Notes: generated by a model not told the origin, from the letters alone. Counted from the stretch's first letter, positions 26,691 to 37,587 are shown. The stretch is 64,000 nt of DNA from Sinisalibacter lacisalsi (GCF_014640115.1 NZ_BMGI01000005.1:1-64000); one strand, 5' to 3'. Translations and numbers: made by a program.

Positions 26691-28493
26691 ATGTTCCAGA
26701 GTTTCGAAACCACCGCCGATCCGGCGCAGGGCCCCGGGCGGCTGGCGCGGCTGCGCGCGGTGATGGCGCGCGACGGGCTGGCGGGCTTCTTCGTACCGCG
26801 CGCCGATGCCCACCAGGGCGAATACGTGGCCGATTGCGACGCCCGGCTGGCCTGGCTGACCGGCTTTACCGGCTCGGCCGGCTTCTGCCTGGCGCTGGCG
26901 GACGTGGCGGGCGTGTTCGTCGACGGGCGCTATCGCACGCAGGTCAAGGCGCAGGTGGATCTCGGCGCCTTCATCCCGGTGCCCTGGCCCGAGACCGATC
27001 CCGCCGCCTGGCTGCGCGAGAAATTGCCCGGCGGCGGCAAGGTGGGCTTCGATCCCTGGCTGCACACCCGCGGCGCGATCGAGAAGATGGAAAAGGCGCT
27101 CTCGGGCAACGGGATCGCACTGGTGGCCTCGGAGAACCTCGTCGACGAGATCTGGGACAACCGCCCCCTGCCGCCGCGCGGCGCGGTGCGGCCGCAGCCC
27201 GAGGGGCTCGCCGGGCGGGGCCATGGCGACAAGCGCGCCGAGCTTGCCGCCGGCCTGCGCGCCGAGGGCCAGCGCGCGGCGGTGCTCACGCTGTCGGACA
27301 GTATCGCCTGGCTGCTCAATATTCGCGGCGACGACATTCCGCATATCCCGGTGGTGCAGGGCTTCGCCATCCTGCATGACGACGGGCGGGTGGCATTGTT
27401 CACCCACCCCGCGCGACCCGCCGGTATCGGCGACCATCTCGGGCCCGAGGTCTGGCTTTATCCCGAGAGCGCCTTCGAGGCGGCGCTGCTGGAACTGGAC
27501 GGGCCGGTACGGGTCGACAAGGCCAGCGCCCCCGACGCGGTGGCGCGCATCCTCGAGGCCGGCGGCGTGGAGATCGCCTGGGGCGACGATCCCTGCATCC
27601 TGCCGAAGGCGAAGAAGACCGCGGCCGAGATCGAGGGCGCGCGCGCGGCGCATCTGCGCGACGGCGCGGCGATGGTGGAGTTTCTCGCCTGGTATGACGC
27701 CACCGCGCATCGCGGCGGGCTCACCGAGATCGACCTTGTGGTGGAACTGGAGGCCCAGCGCCGCGCCACCGGCGCCCTGCGCGACATCAGCTTCGAGACG
27801 ATCTCGGGCTCGGGGCCGCATGGCGCGGTGATCCATTACCGGGTGACGCGCGAGACCAACCGCGGCCTCGCCCCTGGCGACCTGGTGGTGCTGGATTCCG
27901 GCGGGCAATACGACGACGGCACCACCGATATCACCCGCACGCTGCCGGTGGGCGAGGTCGGCCGGGCCGAGCGCGAGGCCTTCACCCGCGTGCTTCAGGG
28001 CATGATCGCGATCAGCCGGGTGCAGTTTCCGCGCGGGCTGGCGGGGCGCGACCTCGACGCGCTGGCGCGTTATCCGCTGTGGCTGGCACATTGCGATTAC
28101 GACCATGGCACCGGCCATGGCGTGGGCAGCTACCTTTCGGTGCACGAGGGGCCGCAGCGGCTGTCGAGGCTGTCGGAGGTGGCGCTGGAGCCGGGAATGA
28201 TCCTGTCGAACGAGCCGGGCTATTATCGCGAAGGGGCCTTCGGCATCCGGATCGAGAACCTGGTCGTGGTGCGCGAGGCCGATCGCCCCGAGGGCGGCGA
28301 CGCGCGCGACATGCTGGGATTCGAAACCCTCACCTTCGTGCCGATCGACCGGCGGCTGGTGATGGCGGGGATGCTGAGCGCGGCCGAACGCGACTGGCTC
28401 GACGGCTACCACGCCGAGGTGCGCAGGAAACTGGCGCCGCGGGTGTCGGAGCCGGCGCGGGCCTGGCTCAAGGCGGCCTGTGCGCCGATCTGA
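26691..28493 (+). CDS. pepP: Xaa-Pro aminopeptidase (M24 family)
   Basis: Removes the N-terminal residue before proline, using two metal ions in a pita-bread fold. The 600-residue protein has the three-domain layout of the long aminopeptidase P type, with GYTG-like ARLAWLTGFTGSAGFCLAL near the start. Metal ligands are visible in VLDSGGQYDDGTTDITRT (two Asp), GTGHGVGSYLSVHEGP (His) and SNEPGYYREGAFGIRIEN (Glu). The ATG at 26691 follows GGAGG; the upstream in-frame ATG lies across a repeat. Confidence 0.93.
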   Translation: MFQSFETTADPAQGPGRLARLRAVMARDGLAGFFVPRADAHQGEYVADCDARLAWLTGFTGSAGFCLALADVAGVFVDGRYRTQVKAQVDLGAFIPVPWPETDPAAWLREKLPGGGKVGFDPWLHTRGAIEKMEKALSGNGIALVASENLVDEIWDNRPLPPRGAVRPQPEGLAGRGHGDKRAELAAGLRAEGQRAAVLTLSDSIAWLLNIRGDDIPHIPVVQGFAILHDDGRVALFTHPARPAGIGDHLGPEVWLYPESAFEAALLELDGPVRVDKASAPDAVARILEAGGVEIAWGDDPCILPKAKKTAAEIEGARAAHLRDGAAMVEFLAWYDATAHRGGLTEIDLVVELEAQRRATGALRDISFETISGSGPHGAVIHYRVTRETNRGLAPGDLVVLDSGGQYDDGTTDITRTLPVGEVGRAEREAFTRVLQGMIAISRVQFPRGLAGRDLDALARYPLWLAHCDYDHGTGHGVGSYLSVHEGPQRLSRLSEVALEPGMILSNEPGYYREGAFGIRIENLVVVREADRPEGGDARDMLGFETLTFVPIDRRLVMAGMLSAAERDWLDGYHAEVRRKLAPRVSEPARAWLKAACAPI

Positions 28494-28549
28494 GGCGATG
28501 AACCGGGATCGCCCCGAGGCGGGCGCCCACAGCGGAGGAGAGACAAGAG

Positions 28550-28891
28550 ATGAGCGAGACCAATCGCATCCGCCGGGTGCCCGGCAAATGGGTCGTGCGC
28601 GCCGGGGGCGCGGTGCTGGGCGAGAGCGCCGAGGTGCTGGAACTTTCCGAGCCGGGGCGCCCGGACGTGCTCTATTTTCCCCGCGCCGATCTGGCGATGG
28701 CGATGCTGGAACCCTCGGCCACGCGCACGACCTGTCCGTGGAAGGGCGAGGCGCATTACTACGCGATCCACACCAAGTCGACCGTGATCGAGGACGCGGG
28801 CTGGAGCTACGAGGCGCCGAAAGAGGCCGCCGCCCGGATCGCCGGGCACATCGCTTTCGATCCCGGCAAGGTGACGGTGGAGGAGATCTGA
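28550..28891 (+). CDS. DUF427 domain protein
   Basis: A 113-residue cytoplasmic protein of the DUF427 family. It shows VRAGGAVLGESAEVLEL, VLYFPRADLAMAMLEPSATR TTCPWKGEAHYYAI and GWSYEAPKEAAARIAGHIAF, which are the family's conserved blocks. The biochemical role of the family is unsettled. AGCGGAGGAG lies upstream of the ATG. It follows pepP by 56 bases and converges on the next gene. Confidence 0.9.
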   Translation: MSETNRIRRVPGKWVVRAGGAVLGESAEVLELSEPGRPDVLYFPRADLAMAMLEPSATRTTCPWKGEAHYYAIHTKSTVIEDAGWSYEAPKEAAARIAGHIAFDPGKVTVEEI

Positions 28892-28901
28892 GGCAAGCGC
28901 C

Positions 28902-29405
28902 TCAGCCGATCCAGCGGCGCGACGGGAAGGCCACGACGTTGCCCGCCGCGAGCCGCTCGCGCGCCACCGTGCTGCCGGCGCGGGCGGCATCGACGAGTCC
29001 GCGCAGGCCCTCGCGCGCGCGCCCCTGTGCCGTGCCCGAGGCAATCACGTCGCGCATATGCGGGAAGCCATGCGCCTGCTCGGTCATCGCGGCCGCGTCA
29101 TAGGCCACCTGGCCAAGCCCGGAGTAGTGCCTGAGCGAGCCGCCGGCGCGGCGCAGGCGGCCCTCGAACAGGGCGGTGGCGATCAGGCATTCATCCCCGA
29201 GACGGCGCAGGATGTCGGGCGGGGCGTGCGCCTCCATCGCCCGCGTCACCCGCACCGTCAGCCCGTCGAGCCCGGGGTGATCGCGCATGAACCTAGCGAT
29301 GGTGATGGCGAGGTAATGCTTGAGCGTATCGGTAAGCGGTATGCCGCTGTCCTTCATTCCCGCATCGACGATGTCATCGGCCGCAGCCACGAAGACGTCC
29401 TGCAT
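28902..29405 (-). CDS. Conserved-looking cytoplasmic protein of unknown function
   Basis: A 167-residue protein I do not recognise. It has no signal peptide or membrane segment. It is mostly helical, with SGIPLTDTLKHYLAITIARF and GDECLIATALFEGRLRRAGG as distinctive parts. The start at 29405 (MQDVFVAAAD) is set by GGAAGGAGG just upstream. Its stop is 10 bases from that of the convergent DUF427 gene. Confidence 0.65.
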   Translation of the reverse strand: MQDVFVAAADDIVDAGMKDSGIPLTDTLKHYLAITIARFMRDHPGLDGLTVRVTRAMEAHAPPDILRRLGDECLIATALFEGRLRRAGGSLRHYSGLGQVAYDAAAMTEQAHGFPHMRDVIASGTAQGRAREGLRGLVDAARAGSTVARERLAAGNVVAFPSRRWIG

Positions 29406-29493
29406 CGCGCCTCCTTCCCTGCATCTGTGCGGCAAGGCTAGCGCGGGTTTGCGCCGTCACAAAACGGAATCTTCGCGGTGCGGAGGCACCCCG

Positions 29494-31182
29494 CTAGGAA
29501 TGCTCCTCCGCCGCCGTCGCCGCGAGCACCCGGTTGAATGCCTTGAGCGCATCGACCTGGTGTAGCGCGCCCAGGAGTTCCGGCGGCGCACCCTCGCCCG
29601 CGATGGTGACAACGGGGATGAAGCTCACCCCGGATTGCTCGAACACCGGCATCGCCGCCTCGAGCGTGGCGTTGGCGTCGATATAGACGCCGTCCTCGAC
29701 GAGCGCCCAGAGCTGGTCTTCCGGCGCGGCGCGGCGCTCGGCGAGCTTGCGCATCGCGGAGGCCACGCGCACGGTCGAAAGCAGGTAGGCCTGCGGCCCG
29801 GCCGCCAGGTGGATGCCGCGCCGCTCCAGCTGGGTGAGAAAGAAGGAGCGTTCCACCAGCCGCGAGGCCAGCGCCGATGAGAGCGAGACGCTGGCCATCA
29901 CCGCGATCCCGGTCTGCCAGTCGCCGGTCAGCTCGAAGACGATGAGCGTGGTGGAGATCGGCGCGCCGAGCACGGCGGCGGCCACGGCGCCCATGCCGGC
30001 GAGGGCGTAGAGCGTCTGCGAGCCCGAAACCTCCGGCAGGATCGAAGTGGCGACGATGCCGAAGGCCAGCCCGGTGAGCGCGCCCAGCATCAGCGAGGGC
30101 GAGAACACGCCGCCACCCATCCGGCCGCCGATGGTGATCGCCACCGCCACCACCTTGAGCACCGCGAAAACCACCGCCTCGTGCAGCAAGAGCTCGCCGG
30201 TGAGCGCTGCGGAGGTCGTCTCGTAGCCCACGCCGATGATATGCGGAAAGAAGATCGCCATGACCCCGAGCAGGAGCCCGGCCAGCGCCGGGCGCAGCAC
30301 CCGCGGCAGGCGGCTGTGTTTCTGCAGGGTGTCGGCGAGATCCTCGGTGATGAAGATCGCCCGCATCAGCACCCCCGCCACGAGGCCCGAGACCAGCCCG
30401 AGAATGAGGAAGGCGGGCAGCTCGACGTAGAAGGCCACGCCGCCCGCGACCGGCAGGGCGAACTCGGTCACGTCGCCGAACTCGATCCGGTTGATCACCG
30501 TGCCCGCGACCGAGGCGATGGCGATCGGGGCGAAGGCATGCACCGCGAAGTGGCGCAGCACCACTTCGAGCGCGAACAGCGCGCCGGCGATCGGGGCGTT
30601 GAACGAGGCCGAAACCGCCGCCGCCACGGCGCAGCCCAGGAGGTCGCGCCCGGTGATGCCGTCGGCCTTGATCCAGCGCGAGATCCAGGTCGAGATCACC
30701 GCGGCGAGGTGGACCACCGGCCCCTCGCGCCCCGAGGAGCCGCCGGTGGACAGGGTGATGAAGGAGGCAAGCGCCGAGCCAAGGCCCGCCCGTCGCTCGA
30801 CCCGCCCCTCGAACAGCGCGGCCCCCTCGATCACGTCGGCCACCGCGCGCACCCGACCGTCGGGGGTGAACCAGTTGAGGATGATCCCCACCACCAGCCC
30901 GCCGGCGACCGGGATCAGCAGCACCCAGTACCACGGCAGGGTTTCGGCATGGCTGTGCAGCAGGCGGATATCGCCGCTGCGATAGAGCGCGGCCTGCAGC
31001 CGTTCGATCCCGAGCCGGAACAGGAGCGCGGCGAAGCCGGCGGCGATGCCGATGATCAGCGCGATGAACCAGAACTGAACCTGCCCCGGCCCCTTCTCGC
31101 GCAACAACCGCCACGCCAGCGCCAGTTCCCGGCGCAACGCGACGAGGGCGGCGTGTAAATACAATTTTAGCCTTCTCGGCAT
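29494..31182 (-). CDS. clcA: ClC-type chloride channel/transporter with CBS domains
   Basis: A 562-residue integral membrane protein of the ClC family. The three anion-site motifs are visible: GGSSGREGPVVHL with the gating glutamate (about residue 150), GGRMGGGVFSPSLMLGALTG, and the serine-containing GSxP equivalents in TLSTGGSSG. About ten or more hydrophobic segments precede a cytoplasmic C-terminus with a CBS pair (from about residue 440: YLLSTVRVASAMRKL and VSFIPVVTIAGE). The gating Glu favours a H+/Cl- exchanger over a channel. GAGG precedes the ATG. It diverges from the FAD oxidase gene. Confidence 0.9.
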   Translation of the reverse strand: MPRRLKLYLHAALVALRRELALAWRLLREKGPGQVQFWFIALIIGIAAGFAALLFRLGIERLQAALYRSGDIRLLHSHAETLPWYWVLLIPVAGGLVVGIILNWFTPDGRVRAVADVIEGAALFEGRVERRAGLGSALASFITLSTGGSSGREGPVVHLAAVISTWISRWIKADGITGRDLLGCAVAAAVSASFNAPIAGALFALEVVLRHFAVHAFAPIAIASVAGTVINRIEFGDVTEFALPVAGGVAFYVELPAFLILGLVSGLVAGVLMRAIFITEDLADTLQKHSRLPRVLRPALAGLLLGVMAIFFPHIIGVGYETTSAALTGELLLHEAVVFAVLKVVAVAITIGGRMGGGVFSPSLMLGALTGLAFGIVATSILPEVSGSQTLYALAGMGAVAAAVLGAPISTTLIVFELTGDWQTGIAVMASVSLSSALASRLVERSFFLTQLERRGIHLAAGPQAYLLSTVRVASAMRKLAERRAAPEDQLWALVEDGVYIDANATLEAAMPVFEQSGVSFIPVVTIAGEGAPPELLGALHQVDALKAFNRVLAATAAEEHS

Positions 31183-31257
31183 GACCGCCTCGGTCTCGGG
31201 CTTTGCAACGGCCTGTGGTCTGGCCTAGATTGACCCGGGTTCACGAGGGGGGATGGC

Positions 31258-32631
31258 ATGACCATCGACGCCGCGCTCACCGAGCTTTCGGCTCTTCTAG
31301 GCGATCGGTTGAGCCGGTCCAAGTCCGATCTGGAAGCGCACGGCGCGAGCGAAGCCCATTTTGCCCCCGCACCGCCCGATGCGGTGGCCTATCCCGAGAG
31401 CACCGACGAGGTGGCGCAGGTGCTGCGGATCTGCCACGCGCAGGGCTGTCCGGTGATCGCCTACGGCGCGGGCACCTCGCTCGAAGGCCACACCGGCGCG
31501 GTTGCCGGCGGTCTCAGCCTCGATCTGTCGCGCATGAACAAGCTGCTCGCGCTGCGCCAGAGCGATATGCAGGCGGTGGTTCAGCCCGGGCTCACCCGCG
31601 AGGTGCTGAACCGCGAGTTGCGCGCCACGGGGCTGTTCTTCTCCGTCGATCCCGGCGCCAATGCCTCGCTGGGCGGGATGGCGGCTACCCGCGCCTCGGG
31701 CACCACCGCGGTGCGCTACGGCACGATGCGCGACAATATCCGCGCGCTCGAAGTGGTGTTGGCCGGTGGCCGGGTGATCCGCACCGGCAGCGGCGCGCGC
31801 AAATCCGCCGCCGGCTACGATCTGACCGGGTTGTTTCTCGGCTCCGAGGGCACGCTGGGCATCATCACCGAGTTGACGGTGCAGTTGCACGGTCAGCCCG
31901 AGGCGATCTCGGCGGCGGTCTGCGGCTTCGAGCGCATGGCGGACGCGGTGGACGCCGTGGTCGCGGTGATCCAGATCGGCATCCCGGTGGCGCGGATCGA
32001 GTTCGTCGACGCCGAAACGGTGCGCGCCGTCAACGCCTATTCCGGCACCGATCTGCCGCTGCGCCCGCACCTCTTCGTCGAGTTTCACGGCTCCGATAGC
32101 TCCGTTGCCGAAGATGCCGCGCGGTTCGGCGAGGTGGTGGCGGATTTCGGCGCCGCCGATATCGGCACGGCAACGCGGCCGGAAGACCGCACCGCGCTCT
32201 GGACCGCGCGCCACCACGCCTACTGGGCCTGCCTCGGGCTCAGGCCCGGTGCGACGGCGATCGTCACCGACATCTGCGTGCCGATCTCGCGGCTGGCCGA
32301 GGCGGTGGAGGAAACCCGGGCCGACATCGCCGCCTCGCCGATCCCCGGGCCGATCCTCGGCCATGTCGGCGACGGCAATTTTCACGCCATCCTGCTGGTC
32401 GAGCGCGGCAACGAAAGCGAACTGGCCGAGGCCGGCCGCCTCGCCGGGCGGATGGCCGAACGCGCCCTGCGCCTCGGCGGCACGATCACCGGCGAACACG
32501 GCATCGGCATCGGCAAGCTCGCCCACATGGCGGCCGAGCACGGCGCGGCCTGGGAGGTGATGGGAGAGATCAAGCACGCCCTCGATCCTGCGAACATCCT
32601 CAACCCCGGCAAGCTGGTGCCGGGGCCATGA
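31258..32631 (+). CDS. FAD-linked oxidase, D-lactate/glycolate dehydrogenase type
   Basis: A 457-residue flavoprotein of the GlcD/Dld group (FAD-binding PCMH domain). PVIAYGAGTSLEGHTGAVAGG is the FAD-binding region, with DPGANASLGGMAATRASGTT and SAAGYDLTGLFLGSEGTLGI next. The C-terminal oxidase domain ends with GEHGIGIGKLAHM and LDPANILNPGKLV. It probably oxidises a 2-hydroxyacid such as D-lactate, passing electrons to cytochrome or quinone. The exact substrate is not certain. A small membrane protein gene overlaps its end by ATGA. Confidence 0.88.
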   Translation: MTIDAALTELSALLGDRLSRSKSDLEAHGASEAHFAPAPPDAVAYPESTDEVAQVLRICHAQGCPVIAYGAGTSLEGHTGAVAGGLSLDLSRMNKLLALRQSDMQAVVQPGLTREVLNRELRATGLFFSVDPGANASLGGMAATRASGTTAVRYGTMRDNIRALEVVLAGGRVIRTGSGARKSAAGYDLTGLFLGSEGTLGIITELTVQLHGQPEAISAAVCGFERMADAVDAVVAVIQIGIPVARIEFVDAETVRAVNAYSGTDLPLRPHLFVEFHGSDSSVAEDAARFGEVVADFGAADIGTATRPEDRTALWTARHHAYWACLGLRPGATAIVTDICVPISRLAEAVEETRADIAASPIPGPILGHVGDGNFHAILLVERGNESELAEAGRLAGRMAERALRLGGTITGEHGIGIGKLAHMAAEHGAAWEVMGEIKHALDPANILNPGKLVPGP

Positions 32632-32843
32632 CCAGACCCACGGCGTTCAAGAAATCGCTGGCCCGGGCCCGGCTGCGGGTTCGGCGCAACGTGCCGCCCG
32701 GCCTGCGGCTGGTCGTCGGGCTGATCCTGATGGTGGCGGGCGTCTTCGGCTTCCTGCCGGTGCTCGGCTTCTGGATGATCCCGCTCGGGATGCTGGTCGC
32801 GGCACTCGACGTCCGCCCGATCTGGCGACGGTTCAGGCGCTAG
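32628..32843 (+). CDS. Small membrane protein
   Basis: A 71-residue protein with a basic N-terminus, two hydrophobic stretches (LRLVVGLILMVAGVFGFLPV and LGFWMIPLGMLVAALDV) and a basic C-terminus (RRFRR), hence a likely two-helix inner-membrane hairpin. Its ATG overlaps the TGA of the FAD oxidase (ATGA), so the two are co-translated. The layout resembles short PGPGW-type transmembrane proteins, but I am not sure of the family. Confidence 0.7.
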   Translation: MTRPTAFKKSLARARLRVRRNVPPGLRLVVGLILMVAGVFGFLPVLGFWMIPLGMLVAALDVRPIWRRFRR

Positions 32844-32862
32844 GCTTGCACTTTTCGAACAT

Positions 32863-32896
32863 GTTCGGAAGGAAAAGTTCGAAAACTTCGCCGAAC
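32863..32896. terminator. Hairpin between convergent genes
   Basis: GTTCGG (32863-32868) can pair with CCGAAC (32891-32896), enclosing an inner AAGTT/AACTT stem. It lies in the 99-base gap between the small membrane protein gene and recN, which converge. T-rich bases follow on the plus side, so it may end plus-strand transcription. Confidence 0.4.
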
Positions 32897-32942
32897 CTTT
32901 CAATTTTCATACCATTTCCGGAATCCGGAGACGGACCTCCGC

Positions 32943-34598
32943 TCAACCCGCAAGCAGCGTTTTCGCCGCCGCGCGGGCCTCTTCGGTGATCCGGTCGCCC
33001 GAGATCATCCGCGCCACCTCGTCGATGCGCGCGTCAGCCCCGAGCGGATGCACCCGGGTGCGGGTGATCTCGCCCTCGACCGATTTCGCAACCTGCCAGT
33101 GATGCGCGCCCAATGCCGCCACCTGCGGACTATGGGTCACCACCAGCACCTGCCCGCCCTCGTCGGCGAGCGTCTTCAGCCGGCGACCGACGGCATCCGC
33201 CGTGGCCCCGCCAACGCCGCGGTCGATCTCGTCGAAGATCATCGTCAGCCCGCTGGCATCGCGGGTAAGGCAAACCTTGAGCGCGAGCAGGAAGCGGCTG
33301 AGTTCGCCGCCCGAGGCGATCTTGTTCAAGGGTCCGGCCGGTGCGCCGGGGTTGGTGGCGACGGTGAAACTCACCGCGTCGCGCCCCTCCGGCCCCGGCT
33401 CGGCAGCGGCGATCGAGGTGGTGAACACCGCTCGCTCCATCTTCAGCGGCGCAAGCTCGGTCGCCATGCCGGCGTCGAGCCGCGTCGCCGCCTCGGCCCG
33501 CGCCGCACTCATCGCCGCGGCCGCCGCGTCGTAGTCCGCTGCCGCCTCGGCCCGCGCCCGCTCGAGCGCGGCCAGATCCTCCGCGCCGGCATCAATCGCG
33601 GCGAGCTTGTCGGCGATCTCGACGGCGAACGCCGAGAGCTCGTCGGGGGCCACGCCGTGCTTGCGCGACGCCGCCCGGATCGCGAACAGCCGCTCCTCGA
33701 CACGTTCCAACTCGCCCGGATCGAAGGCCAGCGCCTCCAGCGCCGTCTCGACCCCCTGCACCGCCTCGCCCAGTTCGGCGAGCGCCCGGTCAAGCGCGTC
33801 GATCGGCGCGTTGAGCGCCTCGCCCGCCTTGTCGGCCACGCCTTCGAGCCAGCGCAGGGCATCGCCCATGCGGCCCTCGGCGCCCTCGCCCGGCCCCAGC
33901 GCCTGCGCCGCCTTGGAAACGTCTTCGCCGATGCGTTGGCCCGCCTGCATCATCCGCCGCCGCGCGTCCAGTTCCGCATCCTCGCCCGGCTCGGGGGCGA
34001 GCTTGGCCAGTTCGTCGCCGGCGTGGCGCAGGAAATCCTCTTCCGCCCGCGCCGCGGCAAGCCGCGTCTCGGCATCTTCCAGCGCGCGCCCCGCCGCCCG
34101 CAGCCGCGCCCAGGCCGCGCGCGTCTCGGCCACCCGGGGTTCCAGACCGCCAAAAGCATCGAGCAGGGTGCGGTGCACGCGGGGGTTCAGAAGCCCGCGG
34201 TCATCCTGCTGGCCGTGCAGTTCCACCAGCGTATCGGAGAGCGCGCGCAGCACCTCGCCCGAGGCGCGCCGATCGTTGATCCACGCGGTCTTGCGCCCGT
34301 CGGCCCGGTTCACCCGGCGCAGGATCAGCTCCTCGCCGCCCGGCAGGCCCGCCTCGGCGAGCACGTCATGCGCGGCGTGCCCCGGCGCGAGATCGAACAC
34401 CGCCACCACCTCGCCCTCCTCGGCGCCGGTGCGCACGAGATCGGCCCGCCCGCGCCAGCCGAGCACAAAGCCGAGGCTGTCGAGCAGGATCGACTTACCC
34501 GCCCCGGTCTCGCCGGTGAGCACGTTCAGGCCCGGCTGGAACTCCAGTTCCAGCCGGTCGATGATCAGCATGTCTCGAATGTCGAGGGTGCGCAGCAT
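32943..34598 (-). CDS. recN: DNA repair protein RecN
   Basis: SMC-like ATPase of double-strand break repair. The 551-residue protein begins MLRTLDIRDMLIIDRLELEF and has Walker A GETGAGKS near residues 29-36. Long coiled-coil arms follow in the middle (Ala/Glu/Arg-rich). The C-terminal ATPase lobe has the signature NKIASGGELSRFLLALK, the Walker B LTMIFDEIDRGVGG, and VTHSPQVAALG. Its ATG is 12 bases after the bamD stop, so the two are probably one operon. The ribosome binding site is weak. Confidence 0.95.
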   Translation of the reverse strand: MLRTLDIRDMLIIDRLELEFQPGLNVLTGETGAGKSILLDSLGFVLGWRGRADLVRTGAEEGEVVAVFDLAPGHAAHDVLAEAGLPGGEELILRRVNRADGRKTAWINDRRASGEVLRALSDTLVELHGQQDDRGLLNPRVHRTLLDAFGGLEPRVAETRAAWARLRAAGRALEDAETRLAAARAEEDFLRHAGDELAKLAPEPGEDAELDARRRMMQAGQRIGEDVSKAAQALGPGEGAEGRMGDALRWLEGVADKAGEALNAPIDALDRALAELGEAVQGVETALEALAFDPGELERVEERLFAIRAASRKHGVAPDELSAFAVEIADKLAAIDAGAEDLAALERARAEAAADYDAAAAAMSAARAEAATRLDAGMATELAPLKMERAVFTTSIAAAEPGPEGRDAVSFTVATNPGAPAGPLNKIASGGELSRFLLALKVCLTRDASGLTMIFDEIDRGVGGATADAVGRRLKTLADEGGQVLVVTHSPQVAALGAHHWQVAKSVEGEITRTRVHPLGADARIDEVARMISGDRITEEARAAAKTLLAG

Positions 34599-34610
34599 TT
34601 GGGTGATGGC

Positions 34611-35525
34611 CTAGAGCCACTCACCCTTGATGAGCTGTCGGTAGAGCGCGGAGAGCCAGTTGTCGCCCTTCGCCTCGGGCTTCAGACCCTTCGCGGTGAG
34701 CAGGGCGTAGCTGTCCTCATACCACTCGGTCGCCCGGAAGTTGTGGCCGAGAATCGCACCCGCCGTCTGCGCCTCGTCGGTCAGGCCGAGCGAAAGGTAG
34801 CTCTCCACCAGCCGGTGCAGCGCCTCGGGGGTGTGCGTCGTGGTCTGGAACTGTTCGACGACAACGCGGAACCGGTTGATGGCGGAGGTGTAGTGCTTGC
34901 GCTTGAGGTAGTAGCGCCCGACCTCCATCTCCTTCGCCCCGAGGTGGTTGAAGGCGAGATCGAACTTGAGCACCGCCGAGCGGGCGTATTCGGTGTCGGG
35001 ATAGCGCTCGATCACCGTGCGCAGCGCCTGCAGGGCCTGGAAGGTCTTGCCCTGGTCGCGGCCGATGTCGTCGATCTGGTCGTAATAGCTGAGGGCCAGG
35101 AGGTATTGCGCGTAGGCCGCGTCTTCCTCTCCGGGGAAGAAATCGAGGTAGCGCTGCGCCGCGGCGCGCGAATCCTCGTATTCGTAATCCTTGTGGTAGG
35201 CATAGGCCTGCATGATCAGCGCCCGCTTGCCCCACTCCGAATAGGGATACAGCCGCTCGACTTCGCCGAACCAGTCCGCCGCTTCCTCGTAATTGCCTTC
35301 CTCGAGCTCGTATTCGCCGCGCTTGTAGATTTCCTGGGCCGAGTATTCCTCGATCGGCTTTTTCTCAACTTCGTTGGAACTGAACAGGTTCGAGAACCAG
35401 CCGCCGCCACCGCCGGCGCCGCCGGAACACGCCGAGAGGCTGGTGGCCAGCGCCACCATGGCAAGCGTGCTCGTCGCCCGTTTCAATCCGCTGCGATCTA
35501 CCCTGTCGCGCCGCATGTCTGGCAT
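34611..35525 (-). CDS. bamD: Outer-membrane assembly lipoprotein BamD
   Basis: Lipoprotein of the beta-barrel assembly machine that folds outer-membrane proteins. The 304-residue protein has a lipoprotein signal (TLAMVALATSLSACSG) and tetratricopeptide repeats: YKRGEYELEEGNYEEAADWF, ALIMQAYAYHKDYEY, YLLALSYYDQI and RYYLKRKHYTSAINRFRVVV. Length and repeat layout match BamD. It is upstream of recN. In this group of bacteria lpxC usually lies between ftsZ and bamD; here the 236-base gap holds only the ftsZ terminator and presumably the bamD promoter. Confidence 0.93.
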   Translation of the reverse strand: MPDMRRDRVDRSGLKRATSTLAMVALATSLSACSGGAGGGGGWFSNLFSSNEVEKKPIEEYSAQEIYKRGEYELEEGNYEEAADWFGEVERLYPYSEWGKRALIMQAYAYHKDYEYEDSRAAAQRYLDFFPGEEDAAYAQYLLALSYYDQIDDIGRDQGKTFQALQALRTVIERYPDTEYARSAVLKFDLAFNHLGAKEMEVGRYYLKRKHYTSAINRFRVVVEQFQTTTHTPEALHRLVESYLSLGLTDEAQTAGAILGHNFRATEWYEDSYALLTAKGLKPEAKGDNWLSALYRQLIKGEWL

Positions 35526-35712
35526 GGTCCGCGCCTACCCCGTTCCAAGTGATTCACCCGAGACCTTGTGGCCCCCGGCCGAGCTTTCCCCATCCCTAGC
35601 ACATAAAATCGGCAGGCAAAATGGTTTCGGACGGGAAAAACGCCCGGCCGCTGCCCCTTTTCAACGCCGGTGAATCGCCTGAAGTTCCAGCCGCAAAGGC
35701 TTGTCGGAACAC

Positions 35713-35741
35713 AAAAAAGGGCCGGTCGATACCGGCCCTTT
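35713..35741 (-). terminator. Strong intrinsic terminator after ftsZ
   Basis: On the minus strand an 11-base-pair stem, AAAGGGCCGGT/ACCGGCCCTTT with the loop ATCG, runs straight into a T run. It lies 21-49 bases beyond the ftsZ stop and should end the dcw transcript before bamD. Confidence 0.88.
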
Positions 35742-35761
35742 CAAGATCCGAGGCGTGGTGT

Positions 35762-37381
<1,620 letters not shown>

Positions 37382-37503
37382 GATCTGTCCGCCTGTCCTT
37401 GTTTCGCCGCACGCGCGTGCACGTTTATCTGTCCTGTCCCACCGCTGCCGGGCGGGTTGCCTGCTATTGTCCAAACTTAGACACGTTTCCGCCCCTCGTC
37501 ACG

Positions 37504-37544
37504 AAAAAAAACGCGAAAACGCCCCGAAATCTTGGGTTTTCGCG
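37504..37544 (-). terminator. Intrinsic terminator between ftsA and ftsZ
   Basis: On the minus strand CGCGAAAAC (37544-37536) pairs with GTTTTCGCG (37520-37512) around a 15-base loop and is followed by eight T residues. It lies 44-84 bases after the ftsA stop, so ftsZ must have its own promoter between 37382 and 37503, or read-through is used. Confidence 0.8.
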
Positions 37545-37587
37545 CAGCTTTTCGGCGGCATCTTGCCATTTGGCCAAGATATAGCGG

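Noticed and set aside
24480-28412. A 1310-codon open frame on the minus strand opposite cobT and pepP.
   Set aside because: The reading is a low-complexity shadow (Arg/His/Gly-rich) of two well-supported plus-strand genes. High GC keeps antisense frames open; there is no family motif or binding site.
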